Shown piece by piece: positions 9,891 through 17,330 of a stretch of DNA of 64,000 nucleotides. The stretch's first letter is position 1. Each line of letters begins with the position of its first letter. The notes under the pieces were generated by a model. It saw nothing but the letters and a program-made list of their open reading frames with translations, had not been told where the DNA came from and did not search any database. The position numbers and the translations under genes are program-made. The DNA is from Vibrio sp. SS-MA-C1-2 (lineage in GTDB: Bacteria > Pseudomonadota > Gammaproteobacteria > Enterobacterales > Vibrionaceae), in assembly GCF_021513135.1 (NCBI RefSeq), contig NZ_CP090981.1:2356001-2420000 (forward strand), written 5' to 3'.

Positions 9891-10472
9891 CTAGCGCTGT
9901 TTTAATAGCGTCTGATAAGCATCTGGCGTATCGATATCATGCAGTATTTCAGCACTTTCAAGAGTAACAAACGTCGGGTTACTGCTCATCACTAACTTTT
10001 TCATTTTACTATCAAGAGGCTGAGACAGTAGCACTGAACGCCATTTGTTAGGAAAAATAACTGGATGACCATTTTTGTCACCATAAATTGGCATCACGAC
10101 CTCATCTCCACGTTGCTGCCACATCTGTTCATAAATATGATAGGTCAAACAAGGTAAATCACCATGGGCGATAAAAAAGTGTTCTGTCTCCACTTCAGCA
10201 ACACCACGCTGAATCGAACTAAACATCCCAGATAAATAAGTTTCATTAGTTACCACTAAGATCTCAGCACGGTCTTGATAGCGTTCAATCAATTGCTCAG
10301 CATTAAACCCCGCCACAAGAATCACTCGACGACAAAAAGTTAAAGCATTATCGATACTTATATCAAGGATTGTCCCTTCTTTATAAGGTAACATCATCTT
10401 CCAGTCACCCATTCGAGAAGATAGACCCGCTGCAGGCATTACACAGTCAATGTCATACTGTTTGGTCGTCAT
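9891..10472 (-). CDS. mocA: Molybdenum cofactor cytidylyltransferase
   Basis: This 193-residue protein is of the MobA-like nucleotidyltransferase fold and starts with the signature PAAGLSSRMGDWKMMLPY at about residues 13-30. MocA (YgfJ) transfers CMP from CTP to Mo-molybdopterin, producing the cytosine dinucleotide form used by xanthine dehydrogenase-type enzymes. The HGDLPCL segment near residue 98 matches the metal/substrate loop of the family. It is divergent from yqeC with start codons only some 20-35 bp apart and sits next to the hydroxylase genes it should serve. Length is normal (about 190-200 residues). Confidence 0.9.
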   Translation of the reverse strand: MTTKQYDIDCVMPAAGLSSRMGDWKMMLPYKEGTILDISIDNALTFCRRVILVAGFNAEQLIERYQDRAEILVVTNETYLSGMFSSIQRGVAEVETEHFFIAHGDLPCLTYHIYEQMWQQRGDEVVMPIYGDKNGHPVIFPNKWRSVLLSQPLDSKMKKLVMSSNPTFVTLESAEILHDIDTPDAYQTLLKQR

Positions 10473-10506
10473 TTTTTATTAACCTTTTATTTTGATGAGA
10501 AGTTTC

Positions 10507-11302
10507 ATGATGGAAAAATTTTTACTGCCTAATTCAGATCTATTGACACCGATCACCATTTCATTAATTGGCGGAGGAGGGAAAACCTCTTTAACATTTT
10601 GGCTCGCCCAACAAATGGCAGCACAAGGACATAAAGTCTTAGTCTCTACTACAACCAAGATGTTCGTACCGACCTCAGATCAAATATCTAACTTAGTGAT
10701 TAATAGTGACAATGAGAAATTACTATCACTATTACAATCTGACACTCAAATTGATAGTCACTCAATTACCTACTGTGCCAGTAAAATAGATTATGACAAA
10801 GATAAGGTCTTGGGTGTTGATCCGGAATTAATTAATCATATAAAAAACCTCGATTTGTTCACAGTTCTAATCATTGAGGCAGATGGAGCACGAAGAAGAC
10901 CCATCAAAGCACCACTAGGGCATGAACCTTGCATTCCTTCAAGTACAGATATTGTTATTGCGGTAACGGGGGGAAGTGGTACTCCAACCTATTGATAGTA
11001 AGAACTTTCATCGATGGGAACACTTCTCAACCATTACTGGATCAATCGAGGGCGAGCTATTAGGCAGAAATAGACTGACCTCATTGATCAATCATCCCAA
11101 CGGTATGTTTCAAGGGGTGACAATTGCAACAAAAATGATTTGGGCAATCAACAAAAGTGATTTACTTGAGGATTATCAAGCCACATTAAGATTGGCAAAT
11201 GAAATTCTCAATGATTGTCCGGCATTGAGTCAAGTGTGGCTAACGTCGATGATTAATAACAATTCTGAACCTAAATTAGAACAGGTAGTAAGAACAGAAT
11301 AA
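10507..11302 (+). pseudogene. yqeC: yqeC, selenium cofactor biosynthesis protein, interrupted by a frameshift
   Basis: The first segment (to a stop at 10995) carries the P-loop GGGGKTSLTFWLAQQMA and reads IEADGARRRPIKAP, typical of YqeC. The second segment, one frame over (from about 10974 to 11302), continues with FHRWEHFSTITG, which follows the IVIAVTG strand in intact homologues. The break lies in a run of six Gs at 10968-10973; with five Gs the frame reads VTGEVVLQPIDSKNFHRW without interruption. Start at 10507 or 10510 is chosen for the GAGAAG upstream; TTG 10492 and ATG 10495 are alternatives. Either the gene is broken, rescued by slippage, or the G count is a sequencing error. Intact YqeC is about 250-260 residues, as here when joined. 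Confidence 0.88.
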
Positions 11303-11319
11303 CGTCTTTGATTTATATT

Positions 11320-11348
11320 AATGTTGCTGGCAGGTCGCCAATAACATT
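11320..11348. repeat. Imperfect inverted repeat between yqeC and yqeB
   Basis: AATGTTGCTGGC (11320-11331) and GCCAATAACATT (11337-11348) match at 10 of 12 positions around a 5-nt loop. It lies in the 99-bp gap upstream of yqeB and could be a weak attenuator or a dyad binding site. Confidence 0.45.
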
Positions 11349-11401
11349 GAATAAGAGAGATATTCATGTTCTGAACTACCAAACATTAAAGGCAGACTAT
11401 C

Positions 11402-12994
11402 ATGAATATCTTTTCACACGCAGCAGAATTAGAAAAACAAAATATTCCCTTTGCACTCGCAAACATTATTGAGACTCGAGGCTCAACACCCCGTCATTCA
11501 GGGCAAATGATTATAAAACAAGATGGTTCAATTGTCGGAACCGTGGGTGGCGGTATGATTGAGCGTCATGTAATTGATCAATCAATTGAAGCGATTCAAG
11601 AAGGTAAAGCACGCATGGTGCAAGGACGAATGGCACAAACAGGCGCACAAGCCATGGGAATGGATTGCGGTGGAGCAATGAGTGTCTTTGTCGATGTTTA
11701 TGGGGTTCGCCCTCGTCTTATTCTGATTGGCGGAGGTCATGTTAACCGTTCTATTGCCCACTGCGCCAACACCTTAGGTTTTGCTGTCACCGTCGCTGAT
11801 AATTATATTGGTAGCTTAGATCCACAACAATTTCCTGAAGGGACTCGCCTAGTCCTCGGTGACACAATGATTGATGCGATAGATAAAACAGATATCGATC
11901 AAAACAGCTACGTGGTTATCGCCACTAATCATCAAGATAAAGATGCTATTTGTCACGTGATTGAAAAGCCCACTTTCTACACAGGTTTACTCGCCAGCAA
12001 GCGTAAAGTTCAAACCTTCTTTAACTCATTAAGAGACAACGGAATTAGTCAGGATCGATTAGATAAAATCCACTCTCCTATTGGCCTGAACATTGGAGCA
12101 GAAACCCCCGAAGAGCTTGCCATTAGTGTGATGGCTGAAGTGTTAAAGTTCAAAAATCAAGCTAGTGGTGAACAGTTGAAAGATGATGTTCGCTTACAGC
12201 AAGATAAATTAGTCTTTATGCGTGGAGCGGGTGATATGGCAACCGGTGTTGCTCTTAGACTGCATAAAGCGGGTTTCAAAGTCATCATGAGTGATATCGA
12301 AAAGCCAACTGTGATTCGTCGTACAGTGGCGTTTGCTCAAGCTATTTTTGATCAACACAGTACCGTCGAAGGTGTTACCGCAGAAAAAGCAAATAACTTA
12401 AAAGAGACATATGCCATTTTAGAGCGCGGCAATATTCCTGTACTGGTCGATGCTGAAGGCGTTAGTTTAAAAGCTTTAAAACCACGGTTTGTTGTTGATG
12501 CTATTTTAGCAAAACAGAACTTAGGCACAACAAAGGATATGGCATCGATTACCATTGCCTTAGGCCCCGGCTTTAATGCAGGCGTTGATTGCGATGCGGT
12601 TATCGAAACAAATCGCGGTCATCATTTAGGACAAATTATTTATCACGGTGAAACACAACCAAATACGGGGATTCCGGGCAGTATTGTCGGTTACTCCCAC
12701 CAGCGCGTCATGCGAGCACCCGTCGCAGGTATCTTCCGTAGTGAGCTATCACTTGGCGATTTAGTTAATGAAGGCGATTTAATTGCCATGATTGATGAAA
12801 CGCCCATTTTTTCGCCATTAACTGGAATGATTCGCGGTTTACTCAATAATGACTTAACGGTCACTGAAGGTTTTAAAGTGGGTGATATCGATCCCCGTGG
12901 CGTAGATGCTGATTATACAACGGCATCTGACAAAGCTAGAGCCATCAGCGGAAGTGTCTTGGAAGCGATGTTAACGTTAGAGCAACAGTTATAG
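11402..12994 (+). CDS. yqeB: YqeB, selenium-dependent molybdenum hydroxylase maturation protein (XdhC-like domain plus EF2563-type domain)
   Basis: This 530-residue protein (E. coli YqeB 541) is in two parts. The first is XdhC/CoxI-like, with ETRGSTPRHSGQMII near 25-40, MDCGGAMSVFVD near 92 and a Rossmann segment RPRLILIGGGHVNRS near 105. The second begins at VFMRGAGDMATGVALRLHKAG and matches the EF2563-type selenium-dependent hydroxylase maturation family. XdhC-type proteins bind the molybdenum cofactor and hand it to the apoenzyme; YqeB is associated by co-occurrence with Se-labile-cofactor enzymes. It is downstream of yqeC, facing away from mocA and the structural operon. Confidence 0.92.
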   Translation: MNIFSHAAELEKQNIPFALANIIETRGSTPRHSGQMIIKQDGSIVGTVGGGMIERHVIDQSIEAIQEGKARMVQGRMAQTGAQAMGMDCGGAMSVFVDVYGVRPRLILIGGGHVNRSIAHCANTLGFAVTVADNYIGSLDPQQFPEGTRLVLGDTMIDAIDKTDIDQNSYVVIATNHQDKDAICHVIEKPTFYTGLLASKRKVQTFFNSLRDNGISQDRLDKIHSPIGLNIGAETPEELAISVMAEVLKFKNQASGEQLKDDVRLQQDKLVFMRGAGDMATGVALRLHKAGFKVIMSDIEKPTVIRRTVAFAQAIFDQHSTVEGVTAEKANNLKETYAILERGNIPVLVDAEGVSLKALKPRFVVDAILAKQNLGTTKDMASITIALGPGFNAGVDCDAVIETNRGHHLGQIIYHGETQPNTGIPGSIVGYSHQRVMRAPVAGIFRSELSLGDLVNEGDLIAMIDETPIFSPLTGMIRGLLNNDLTVTEGFKVGDIDPRGVDADYTTASDKARAISGSVLEAMLTLEQQL

Positions 12995-13018
12995 GCTGTT
13001 TTCAAACCTAAAAAAGTA

Positions 13019-13066
13019 GGAGTTGCTGCGTAACGAGCGGCAACTCCAATTACATTGGGTATATAT
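13019..13066. repeat. Hairpin with ERIC-like end after yqeB
   Basis: GGAGTTGC (13019-13026) pairs with GCAACTCC (13040-13047), and the following CAATTACATTGGGTATATA resembles the reversed terminal segment of the ERIC-type repeats elsewhere in the window. It looks like a decayed ERIC end that now forms a hairpin about 25 bp after the yqeB stop and may act as its terminator, though the T run is poor. Confidence 0.5.
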
Positions 13067-13171
13067 ATCATCTCATTCACGCTACTTTTTTATGAAACAA
13101 TACTCATTCACATTGTCTAATAATCGTCTGTTTGTTATTGTTATTTTCTACTTTAATAACCAATGTATTGA

Positions 13172-13654
13172 ATGAAAATGGACTTATATTCTCTCTTTGA
13201 ACAATTTGAAATTAACTATAAAAAATTTGACCATCCTGCCGTATATACCTGTGATCAAGCAAATGAACTAGGTTTAGATATTCCAGGCATCAGCACAAAA
13301 AACCTCTTTTTAAAAGATAGAAAAGGAAGAAATCACTTCTTGGTGGTTATGTCTGATAATAAAGAGTTAAAGTTAAACCTCCTCTCAGAACAGCTAGGTG
13401 TTAATAAGCTAAGTTTTGCTTCTTCGGAACGACTCGATAAATATTTAGCGTCTAAACCCGGTTCAGTTTCTATTCTTGATATTCTCTCTGATCCTAATCA
13501 CGAAGTTGAATTGATTATTGACCAAGATGTTTGGAATTCTGAACAGGTGCAATGCCACCCCAAAACCAATACTTCAACTCTCGTTCTCTCTCTTGAAGAT
13601 ATTAAAAAATTATTTAATACTCAAAATCGAGAAGCTAACGTGTATAAGCTATAA
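13172..13654 (+). CDS. proX: Prolyl-tRNA deacylase (YbaK/ProX family)
   Basis: This 160-residue single-domain YbaK/EbsC-fold protein resembles stand-alone ProX (PrdX). Its features include DHPAVYTCDQANEL near residue 20, GISTKNLFLKDRKG near 40 and a conserved lysine-rich LKLNLLSEQLG segment. The family hydrolyses Ala-tRNAPro, correcting proline-tRNA mischarging in the cytosol. The ATG at 13172 gives the expected family N-terminus. Two small genes follow on the same strand at close spacing, so they may be co-transcribed, but no functional link to the Se-Mo locus is evident. Confidence 0.85.
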   Translation: MKMDLYSLFEQFEINYKKFDHPAVYTCDQANELGLDIPGISTKNLFLKDRKGRNHFLVVMSDNKELKLNLLSEQLGVNKLSFASSERLDKYLASKPGSVSILDILSDPNHEVELIIDQDVWNSEQVQCHPKTNTSTLVLSLEDIKKLFNTQNREANVYKL

Positions 13655-13685
13655 TCATCATGACATTATTTGCTTGAGTAACATT

Positions 13686-14015
13686 ATGAATAAAAAACTT
13701 GATACCCTTCATCATACTGCAATACAAGTCGAGAATATTGCAGAATCTGTGACTTGGTACACTGAGAACTTTAATTGTGATGTTACTTACCAAGATGGGA
13801 GTTGGGCTTTATTACAATTTGAAAATACTGCTTTAGCTTTAGTTTTACCCAGTCAGCACCCATATCACTTTGCAATTATTAAAGAAAATATCGATAAATA
13901 TGGTCAAGCTAAAACTCATCGGGATCAAACTCGTTCCGTTTATATTCAAGATAAAGATCATAATTACATCGAAATACTAAAACTATCACAAACAGAATCT
14001 AATTCTATTAAATAA
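13686..14015 (+). CDS. VOC superfamily (glyoxalase/dioxygenase fold) protein
   Basis: This 109-residue protein begins MNKKLDTLHHTAIQVENIAE, with the first beta-alpha-beta module of the vicinal oxygen chelate fold (HHTAIQV, a histidine ligand) and a later HNYIEIL strand containing a glutamate that fits the last metal ligand. The ATG at 13686 is used; the frame stays open further upstream, but that part overlaps proX and is not family-like. It is a single-domain member that would act as a dimer. Substrate is unknown. It is 31 bp after proX and 17 bp before the next gene. Confidence 0.8.
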   Translation: MNKKLDTLHHTAIQVENIAESVTWYTENFNCDVTYQDGSWALLQFENTALALVLPSQHPYHFAIIKENIDKYGQAKTHRDQTRSVYIQDKDHNYIEILKLSQTESNSIK

Positions 14016-14032
14016 CAAAGAGTAAAGTAAAC

Positions 14033-14374
14033 ATGTCTAAAAATAGTCCAGTAGTCAAAGATGTTTTTGTCGCATTTCAAATTATCCCAAGACTCAAAGA
14101 GGGAAATAACTTCGAAGTTGTCGATAAAGCAATTGAAGTGGTCAAAAACGCGGATGTTCCTTTCCAAGTAGGTGCCATGGAGACAACAATGAAAGGCGAA
14201 CTAAACCATCTATTAGAGATCATTAAAGACGCCCAACAGGCGTGTTATGATGCCGGTGCATTAGAGGTCATTACCAATATTAAAATCCATAGTAAAACCG
14301 AAGCAGCTACTGATACCTTTTGTACTTACGATCGCGGTGTTACCAAAGCTAATCATATGTTTGTTGATAAATAA
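14033..14374 (+). CDS. MTH1187/YkoF-like thiamine-binding protein
   Basis: This 113-residue protein is of the small ferredoxin-like Thiamine_BP (formerly DUF77) family. The pattern FQVGAMETTMKGELNHLLEIIKDAQQAC is characteristic (reported here in parts: QVGAMETTMKGEL near residue 43, then a long helix). Family members bind thiamine or related pyrimidines and often accompany transporters. Here it ends a three-gene run (proX, VOC, this gene) closed by a clear terminator. The role in this organism is not evident. Confidence 0.82.
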   Translation: MSKNSPVVKDVFVAFQIIPRLKEGNNFEVVDKAIEVVKNADVPFQVGAMETTMKGELNHLLEIIKDAQQACYDAGALEVITNIKIHSKTEAATDTFCTYDRGVTKANHMFVDK

Positions 14375-14385
14375 AAATATGAAAA

Positions 14386-14435
14386 TCGATGAGATCACAG
14401 TATCACATTGAAATCTCATCGACTTTCGTTTTTAT
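14386..14435. terminator. Bidirectional terminator between thiamine-binding gene and dcuB
   Basis: TCGATGAGAT (14386-14395) pairs perfectly with ATCTCATCGA (14413-14422), followed on the + strand by GACTTTCGTTTTTATTT. The convergent gene arrangement fits a shared terminator. Confidence 0.75.
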
Positions 14436-14482
14436 TTAAGTTTTTTGACGTTTACATCATCACTTGAAAATAACGAATTATC

Positions 14483-15904
14483 TTAATTTGTTGCCGTGAT
14501 TAACTCTTCTTTTTTAGTAATCATCTTATTAATCATAAAACTAATAATCGCAATCACAATTGCCCATTGCCATAATGCAATGATATTCAACGACAATGCA
14601 TAACCAATTAATGTCGCGGTAACCACACCAATAAAGCCCGGTAATAAGAAGCTATGATTCAATACATACTTACCAATCTTTGTTGTGCCCGAACGGTCAA
14701 AAGTAATTGCCGCGAGATCACTTGGATAGAATGGGAAGAAGAAGTAAGCATAACAGGCTGGTAACACACCAATTAATACTTCAGCTGGGATACCTAAAGC
14801 AAAGCCAAGTGGTAACATAATAGTTAATACCGCAGCTTGGCTTTTCAGGAATACCGAGCTGGCAAACATTGCAATCGCAAAGCTCCAAGGGTGAGACTTA
14901 ACAACACCTTCTACTAAACTAATAATGTAAGGTTTATTGTAAGAGATGATCGTGTCACTCATCCAAGCAATACCAAATATGATAATAACCGCCGTCATAC
15001 CTGCAATAAAGACATTACTGTTAACGATTTTCTTCGGCTCTACTTTGGTGATTAACAGAATAATCGCGCCTACAGAAAGCATTAAGAACTGAATCGCGAC
15101 TGACATTTTTACGCCTTCAGGAAGCAGACCTAAACTCTTGCCAAACATCGCCACAAAAATAACACTTAAAATACCCAATACAAAGATCATCAACCCTTTC
15201 TTCGCCGTATCTTGAGCAGCTTTTGGTGCTTGCTCATCAACAGGTTCAGATTCATCAATTAACTGTGCTTTAAACTCTGGGTTTTCACAACGCTTAATGA
15301 ACTCAGGATCATTAGCCAGATCTTTACCACGGTTTAAACTCCAAGCTGAAGCAATAATCACACCGGTTAATGTTGCAGGAATTGTCACCATTAAGACATC
15401 CACTAAACCAATATCAAGGTTATTGGTGGTTGCCGTTGCCATCACAACGGCGGCCGCGGCAGCAATAGGGCTGGCAGTAATCCCCATTTGAGATGCTACG
15501 GTTGCCATTGCCATTGGACGCTCAGGACGAATCCCTTTCTTATAAGCCACATCATAAATCACAGGAAGTAGAGGATAAACAGAGTGACCCGTTCCCACTA
15601 ATACCGTTAATGAGTAAGTACAAAGAGGGCCCAAAAAGACAATTTTATTCGGGTGTTTACGTAGCAGTTTTTCAGCATAATTAACTAATAGTTTTAAACC
15701 ACCGGTTGCTTCTAGTGTTGCCGACGCTGCGACCACGGCAAGGATGATTAACATCACACTGATTGGCGGCTTACCCGGTGCCACATCAAATACGAATGCT
15801 AATACTGAGACACCTAAACCACCTAACAGACCAAATGCAACACCCCCATACCTTATCCCAATAAATATGACACTAAGTAGCAATAACATATGAATATAAA
15901 ACAT
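14483..15904 (-). CDS. dcuB: Anaerobic C4-dicarboxylate transporter of the DcuA/DcuB family
   Basis: This 473-residue polytopic membrane protein is alignable with E. coli DcuB from the N-terminus: PGKPPISVMLIILAVVAA near 44-61, TVLVGTGHSVYPLLPVIYD near 100, GIRPERPMA near 125, and YPSDLAAITFDRSGTTKIG near the C-terminus. DcuA/B exchange fumarate, malate or aspartate for succinate across the inner membrane during fumarate respiration. An AAGGAAA ribosome site precedes the ATG at 15904. A perfect FNR box lies 135-148 bp upstream, consistent with anaerobic induction as in E. coli dcuB. The exact paralogue (A or B) is inferred from that regulation and similarity. Confidence 0.9.
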   Translation of the reverse strand: MFYIHMLLLLSVIFIGIRYGGVAFGLLGGLGVSVLAFVFDVAPGKPPISVMLIILAVVAASATLEATGGLKLLVNYAEKLLRKHPNKIVFLGPLCTYSLTVLVGTGHSVYPLLPVIYDVAYKKGIRPERPMAMATVASQMGITASPIAAAAAVVMATATTNNLDIGLVDVLMVTIPATLTGVIIASAWSLNRGKDLANDPEFIKRCENPEFKAQLIDESEPVDEQAPKAAQDTAKKGLMIFVLGILSVIFVAMFGKSLGLLPEGVKMSVAIQFLMLSVGAIILLITKVEPKKIVNSNVFIAGMTAVIIIFGIAWMSDTIISYNKPYIISLVEGVVKSHPWSFAIAMFASSVFLKSQAAVLTIMLPLGFALGIPAEVLIGVLPACYAYFFFPFYPSDLAAITFDRSGTTKIGKYVLNHSFLLPGFIGVVTATLIGYALSLNIIALWQWAIVIAIISFMINKMITKKEELITATN

Positions 15905-16226
15905 ATATTTTCCTTAATTTTAAAATGATTAATTTCTATGAATTGTTATAATTTTTCAGGATTATATGCCGATGTTGCGATTCAATTATTTGAGCAAGAT
16001 CTCACTCCTAATGAATACCTACAAAGTGTTACATTGGATTGATTTATATCAATAAAATCAATAAGAAATAAGATGCATAAAGTTATCGTCATCTGGGTAC
16101 ATATCGGGCAAAAAAACATCATGGTAAAATTTCAGTCCAAATAGTGCTCTAGATTTATGAATCTCTTTTTTAATAAACAATAAATTAAACTGTTTAAAAA
16201 TGGTCCTTAGGATTATATTGAGGAGT
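15905..16226. other. Divergent intergenic region between dcuB and the DUF2256 gene
   Basis: This 322-bp divergent region contains the FNR box at 16039-16052. A 34-codon frame at 15938-16042 is present but overlaps the FNR box and has no ribosome site, so I do not call it a gene. Confidence 0.5.
16039..16052. promoter_or_regulatory. FNR box upstream of dcuB
   Basis: TTGATTTATATCAA is a perfect TTGAT-N4-ATCAA match. Placed at about -41.5 it would set the dcuB start near 16004 with a 5' leader of about 100 nt. The dcuB gene of E. coli is FNR-activated, so site and gene agree. It could also influence the divergent DUF2256 gene. Confidence 0.75.
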
Positions 16227-16370
16227 ATGACTCATAAAAAATTAAATCTGCCCGAGAAGGTCTGCCCTGTTTGCCAACGTCCTTTTAGTTGGCGAAAAAA
16301 ATGGAGCAAAGATTGGCATCAGGTTATTTATTGCTCTAAGCGTTGTCGGCAACAAGGGGTAAAAAATTAA
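16227..16370 (+). CDS. DUF2256 zinc-finger-like mini-protein
   Basis: This 47-residue protein starts [20 protein letters not shown] and ends near [12 protein letters not shown]. The two cysteine pairs (CPVC and CSKRC) with the WRKKW core are typical of DUF2256, a predicted metal-binding family often encoded beside photolyase/cryptochrome genes. An AGGAG ribosome site lies 2-7 nt before the ATG. The family match is clear from the motif, the function is unknown. It converges on the SDR gene, with 37 bp between the stops. Confidence 0.85.
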   Translation: MTHKKLNLPEKVCPVCQRPFSWRKKWSKDWHQVIYCSKRCRQQGVKN

Positions 16371-16407
16371 TGACTCAGTTTCTCTGATGTTCAATAAATG
16401 GTCTTGG

Positions 16408-17133
16408 TTACCAAAGTAAATGCTCACCATCATAAGCAAGAAAAGATCCAGACAGCTCAGGCGTTGATTCAAGTAGCAGTTTTATTATATCTTTAGCTAC
16501 TTTTTCTGGGGTAAATAATTTTTCAGCAGGAATATTTTTATGAAAGGGTTTAGAAAGCGGGGTATCTGTCGTCCCGGGATGTATTGACAAGACCGTCGCA
16601 TTTTTATTGGTTTTTTTCCACTCAATGGCTAACGTTTTTAACAACATATTTAATGCTGCTTTTGAAGCACGGTAACTATACCAGCCGCCTAACTGATTAT
16701 CTGTAATACTCCCTACTTTAGCTGAAATAGTGGCAAATTTAGCCTGTTTACTCAACCGTAACGACTTATCAAAATAATTGGCTAACAATAAGGTGGGTAA
16801 TGTGTTGATGGTCATAGAGTGAATAAAATGGTCTTTTGTCGCTTCAGTAATTCTTTTTTCAGGTCCTCTATCATAAATATGCAATGCCCCTACACAATTA
16901 ATTATCCAATCGATTCTTTCGAATTGTGCACTTAAGGCTTGTACTTGATTTTCTTTCGTTACATCGAGTTGATACCAAATAACCGTCTCTAATGTTAGAA
17001 GATCTGATTTATTAAAATCAGGATTTGAAGAGTGATAAGTTGCATGTATTTGAGCTAAAGGGAATTGTTGTAACAACGCAATTAATAGTGCTTTTCCTAT
17101 TCCACCATTTCCACCGACAATCAAAATAATCAT
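16408..17133 (-). CDS. Short-chain dehydrogenase/reductase (C-signal-like)
   Basis: This 241-residue classical SDR starts with the nucleotide-binding loop VGGNGGIGKA at residues 6-15, has NCVGAL near 80 in place of NNAG, and carries the catalytic YRASK motif in GGWYSYRASKAALNMLL. Substrate is unknown; the nearest named relatives are CsgA/C-factor-like SDRs. It converges with the DUF2256 gene. Confidence 0.8.
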   Translation of the reverse strand: MIILIVGGNGGIGKALLIALLQQFPLAQIHATYHSSNPDFNKSDLLTLETVIWYQLDVTKENQVQALSAQFERIDWIINCVGALHIYDRGPEKRITEATKDHFIHSMTINTLPTLLLANYFDKSLRLSKQAKFATISAKVGSITDNQLGGWYSYRASKAALNMLLKTLAIEWKKTNKNATVLSIHPGTTDTPLSKPFHKNIPAEKLFTPEKVAKDIIKLLLESTPELSGSFLAYDGEHLLW

Positions 17134-17188
17134 GACTGAACCTTATTAACTAAGAGTGTAAACTAAGTGTAGTCTTTATTTATCGAAC

Positions 17189-17216
17189 TATATTTTTCTG
17201 ACTTGAAGTTACGTTC
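17189..17216. repeat. ERIC-like terminal remnant
   Basis: The stretch around TTTCTGACTTGAAGTT matches the end of the degenerate ERIC-like copy at 53320-53390. Only one end is recognisable, so this is a weak call. Confidence 0.3.
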
Positions 17217-17249
17217 GGTATATTAATAAGGGATGTCGGTAACAGAGAT

Positions 17250-17279
17250 AAATGAAGCTAAAAATCATTAGCTTCATTT
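17250..17279 (-). terminator. Hairpin downstream of the M20 amidohydrolase gene
   Basis: AAATGAAGCTAA (17250-17261) pairs perfectly over 12 bp with TTAGCTTCATTT (17268-17279). It is 52 bp past the stop of the amidohydrolase. The T run is only three bases, so intrinsic termination is probable but not certain. Confidence 0.5.
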
Positions 17280-17330
17280 CTATAAACACGCCATTACATA
17301 TAACTTTTCCAGTATCGAATTTCGCGACTG

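Noticed and set aside
13518-13685. Upstream extension of the VOC gene overlapping proX
   Set aside because: It overlaps the proX coding region and adds sequence that is not part of the VOC fold.
15938-16042. 34-codon reading frame upstream of dcuB on the + strand
   Set aside because: It has no ribosome site and its end overlaps the FNR box of the divergent gene, so it is more likely promoter DNA.
16242-16472. Reverse-strand reading frame over the DUF2256 region
   Set aside because: It is antisense to the DUF2256 gene, which has a clear family motif and ribosome site.
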